DNA from: a virus
Virus record (IMG/VR): IMGVR_UViG_3300042860_001207
Location: 1-20,167 of that record
Length of the DNA stretch: 20,167 nucleotides
Direction: 5' to 3' (one strand)
Positions 18,982-20,167 of the stretch are shown one piece after another (the first letter of the stretch is position 1; each line of letters opens with the position of its first letter). A program made the position numbers and the translations under genes. A model generated the notes under the pieces. That model saw nothing but the letters and a program-made list of their open reading frames with translations, had not been told where the DNA came from and did no database searches.

Positions 18982-19007
18982 CTAACGCCTACGTAAAGGG
19001 TAGAGGG
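18982..19007 (+). repeat. 26-bp repeat, copy 2 (rightward)
   Basis: Begins CTAACGCCTACGTA and matches copy 1 (12387-12412, minus strand) at 23 of 26 positions. It lies about 245 bases before the HNH start and points towards the HNH-terminase operon. Confidence 0.75.
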
Positions 19008-19098
19008 AGGGAGGTACGACCGACCTCTACCCGACCTCCTGGTAGCCGCCGAAGCGGCGGCACCATTGTTAGGTAAAGCCGCCCTTTGAGGGGCGGCT
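18998..19098 (+). promoter_or_regulatory. Three consecutive hairpins before the HNH gene
   Basis: GGGTAGAGG/CCTCTACCC (18998-19006 with 19024-19032), GCCGCCG-AAG-CGGCGGC (19045-19061), and AGCCGCCC/GGGCGGCT (19077-19098). The first begins inside the 26-bp repeat. The last is followed by TTTACC on the minus strand and could terminate leftward transcripts; in the rightward direction they form a structured leader. Confidence 0.5.
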
Positions 19099-19116
19099 AG
19101 TGGAAAGAAAGAAAAC

Positions 19117-19152
19117 CTGTTTAACCTCCTCGTACCCTCGTCGGTTAAACAG
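19117..19152. repeat. Perfect 10-bp inverted repeat flanked by GAAAGAAAG
   Basis: CTGTTTAACC (19117-19126) and GGTTAAACAG (19143-19152) are perfect complements 16 bases apart. GAAAGAAAG-like tracts flank both outer sides (about 19104-19114 and 19159-19167). The right arm overlaps stoperator-like site 16. Confidence 0.6.
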
Positions 19153-19157
19153 TCAAA
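19145..19157 (+). promoter_or_regulatory. Stoperator-like 13-mer (site 16)
   Basis: TTAAACAGTCAAA keeps the AGTCAAA half. On the minus strand TTGACT is followed after 16 bases by TACGAG, a weak -10. It is the only site between cos and the left-arm genes besides site 15. Confidence 0.45.
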
Positions 19158-19250
19158 AGAAAGAAAGTGACCTGCACCTTTCGGTGCGACTGTTTCGCTG
19201 GTCATTTTCCTCCTTTCGTTGATTTGAAGATTACCTCATTGGTGGTTGTT

Positions 19251-19532
19251 GTGGGTTGGTCTGGTTCTTCGCCGTTACCGGCGAATTGGGGTGTTCTTCG
19301 TCGCCGCGTGTTGCGCGGCTCTGACATTTGTTCGATCTGTCATCAGCCTGGGGCTGATGAGGTTGACCACATCACCCCCCGTTATGCGGGGGGTGCGGAT
19401 GACATTTCCAATCTTCGTCCGGTTCACCGCGCTTGCCATGCGCGTAAGTCTTCTGCGGAAGGTCATGCTCGCCGCCGCGAGCTTGCGGCTCGCAGGAAAC
19501 GTCCACGGGAACGTCATCCCGGTTCGTTGTAA
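19251..19532 (+). CDS. HNH endonuclease (cos/terminase-associated)
   Basis: 93 residues with the chosen start. A zinc ribbon Cys27-x2-Cys30 leads to the HNH core: VDH at 38-40, ITPRYAGGADDISNLRPVH with Asn54, and ACHARKSSAEGH with His63. It is preceded by the common MGWSGSS..LPANWGVLRRRVL start of actinophage HNH proteins. Small HNH proteins next to cos and terminase genes take part in cos cleavage and packaging in several phages (established family knowledge). The frame is open from a GTG at 19167; I chose GTG 19251 from the family N-terminus, although its ribosome-binding site is weak. A basic tail ends the protein. Confidence 0.9.
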   Translation: MGWSGSSPLPANWGVLRRRVLRGSDICSICHQPGADEVDHITPRYAGGADDISNLRPVHRACHARKSSAEGHARRRELAARRKRPRERHPGSL

Positions 19533-19534
19533 TC

Positions 19535-19551
19535 GCCAGCCTGGGGCTGGC
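19535..19551 (+). promoter_or_regulatory. Hairpin between HNH and terminase genes
   Basis: GCCAGCC-TGG-GGCTGGC, a perfect 7-bp stem, followed by TTCAGCCC and not a T-run. The word CAGCCTGGGGCTG also occurs inside the HNH gene near 19344. It lies just before the AGGAGG of the terminase gene. Confidence 0.45.
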
Positions 19552-19570
19552 TTCAGCCCAGGAGGCGTTC

Positions 19571-19984
19571 ATGCCGGGTCCGATCCCGAAACGTAGTGAC
19601 CAACGCATCCGGCGTAACCGCCCGGATGTTCCGATTGACCGTGTCGAGGCTATCGGTGTTGTTTTTGTTCCTGATCTTGATATTCCTGATGCTCACCCGT
19701 TGGTGAGTGAGTTGTACCTATCTCTGAAGGAGTCCGCTCAGTCCCGCTACTACGAGGCAAGTGATTGGGCTTACGCCAAGTTCACGTTGCATTTCGCTGA
19801 TTATCTTCTTAAGTCTGCCCGTCCTTCGGGGCAACTGTTGTCGACCGTGCAAACGATGTTGACGGATTTGTTGCTGACTGAGGGTGCCCGCCGCAGGGTT
19901 CGGCTTGAGGTTGAGCGTAATCAGTCTGAGGGTGCGGTTCTGGACGTTGCGGACCTTTTCCGGGCGCGTTTAGCGCAGGGGTAG
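19571..19984 (+). CDS. Terminase small subunit
   Basis: 137 residues. MPGPIPKRSDQRIRRNRPDV is the characteristic N-terminus of actinophage small terminases; HPLVSELYLSLKESAQSRYY and EASDWAYAKFTLHFADYLLK give the helical body, and TEGARRRVRLEVERNQ the C-terminal basic helix. The small subunit recognises the packaging site (here probably the cos at 18.85 kb) and recruits the large subunit, whose gene is expected further right. The ATG at 19571 has AGGAGG 6 bases upstream. It follows the HNH gene in the same transcription unit. Confidence 0.9.
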   Translation: MPGPIPKRSDQRIRRNRPDVPIDRVEAIGVVFVPDLDIPDAHPLVSELYLSLKESAQSRYYEASDWAYAKFTLHFADYLLKSARPSGQLLSTVQTMLTDLLLTEGARRRVRLEVERNQSEGAVLDVADLFRARLAQG

Positions 19985-19990
19985 GTGCCA

Positions 19991-20053
19991 GCCGGGGTTG
20001 AGGAGTTGTAGCGCGGGTTTGTGTGTGGCCCGCTTTGCTCCTCCTCCCCCGGC
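19991..20053 (+). promoter_or_regulatory. Long nested stem-loop after the terminase small subunit
   Basis: GCCGGGG/CCCCGGC (19991-19997 with 20047-20053), GAGGAG/CTCCTC (20000-20005 with 20041-20046) and GCGGG/CCCGC (20013-20017 with 20029-20033) stack into one hairpin. TTACTT follows, not a strong T-run. It occupies most of the gap before the next gene. Confidence 0.5.
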
Positions 20054-20075
20054 CTTACTTGAAGGGATGCCTGCT

Positions 20076-20167
20076 GTGGAGTGGGTTTTTGTGTGGGTTG
20101 TTTTCCCGTTGGCGATGGTGTCTGCGGTGGCGTGGTTCGGGATACAGATTGAAAGGAATGTTGTGTC
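20076..20167 (+). CDS. Membrane protein, partial (C-terminus outside window)
   Basis: The visible 30 codons encode one hydrophobic segment (VFVWVVFPLAMVSAVAWFGI) followed by a charged QIERN, typical of a small membrane protein with its C-terminus in the cytoplasm. GAAGGG lies 9 bases before the GTG at 20076; an ATG at 20067 directly abuts that signal and is less likely. It could be a holin-like or other small membrane protein of the left arm; no family assigned. Confidence 0.6.
   Translation, partial: MEWVFVWVVFPLAMVSAVAWFGIQIERNVV

Noticed and set aside
9264-19157. CRISPR array made of the 13-mer repeats
   Set aside because: Repeats are short, irregularly spaced by hundreds of bases and placed in gene gaps; the Cas4-like nuclease is of the phage recombination type. 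No cas genes are present.
18501-19205. 234-codon open frame on the minus strand
   Set aside because: It runs through the repeat region and the putative cos, is dominated by Pro/Cys/Arg/Ala produced by the repeats, shows no domain, and has no credible ribosome-binding site.
1-20167. Integrase, attP, partition genes, toxin-antitoxin or known defence system
   Set aside because: None recognised. In cluster A-like phages the integrase or parABS lies in the genome centre, outside this window.

Overview
The window is the right (early/replication) arm of a temperate or formerly temperate actinobacteriophage, read across what looks like its cos junction into the first rightward genes of its left arm. 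The gene set and order match the mycobacteriophage L5 / cluster A lineage: DNA polymerase I, class II ribonucleotide reductase, metallophosphoesterase, NrdH-like redoxin, a primase split over two frames, endonuclease VII, a DnaB/RecA-type ATPase, a Cas4/RecB-type nuclease, an L5-gp71-like immunity repressor, and many copies of a 13-bp asymmetric stoperator-like motif. GC content is moderate to high and TTG/GTG starts are common. The host is therefore an actinobacterium, probably a Mycobacteriales genus such as Rhodococcus, Gordonia or Mycobacterium. The exact host cannot be read from the sequence.

Layout: all genes from 1 to about 17.9 kb are on the minus strand, so transcription runs from right to left. 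From the promoter side they are: (i) 18.45-17.93 kb, a promoter with an operator over its -35 box, a terminator just downstream, and a roughly 450-nt hairpin-rich untranslated leader ending in a tRNA-like fold; (ii) 17.9-13.0 kb, a chain of about 17 small genes, many with overlapping stop and start codons, around a DUF932 protein and a Cys-rich conserved protein; (iii) 12.93-12.43 kb, the repressor; (iv) 12.26-7.65 kb, the DNA replication/recombination genes; (v) 7.65-3.43 kb, metallophosphoesterase, a sigma-like protein, a possible nuclease and the RNR; (vi) 3.33 kb to the left edge, a possible ssDNA-binding protein, DNA polymerase I, a C5-cytosine methyltransferase and a gene cut by the window edge. 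From 19.25 kb to the right edge genes are on the plus strand: HNH endonuclease, terminase small subunit and the start of a membrane protein.

Working together: the RNR (reduced by the NrdH-like protein) supplies dNTPs; helicase, primase and polymerase copy the genome; endonuclease VII and the Cas4-like nuclease process recombination intermediates; the methyltransferase may mark the phage DNA. The repressor probably binds the 16 repeats of consensus GTTCAYWGTCAAA, silencing the arm in a lysogen as L5 gp71 does at its stoperators.

The least explained part is 17.94-19.25 kb, with no convincing gene. It holds the leader, a G-rich degenerate repeat, a putative cos site, facing operator half-sites, and one copy of a 26-bp repeat whose other copy lies in front of the 12.26-kb operon. 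Both copies point in the direction of the operon they precede.
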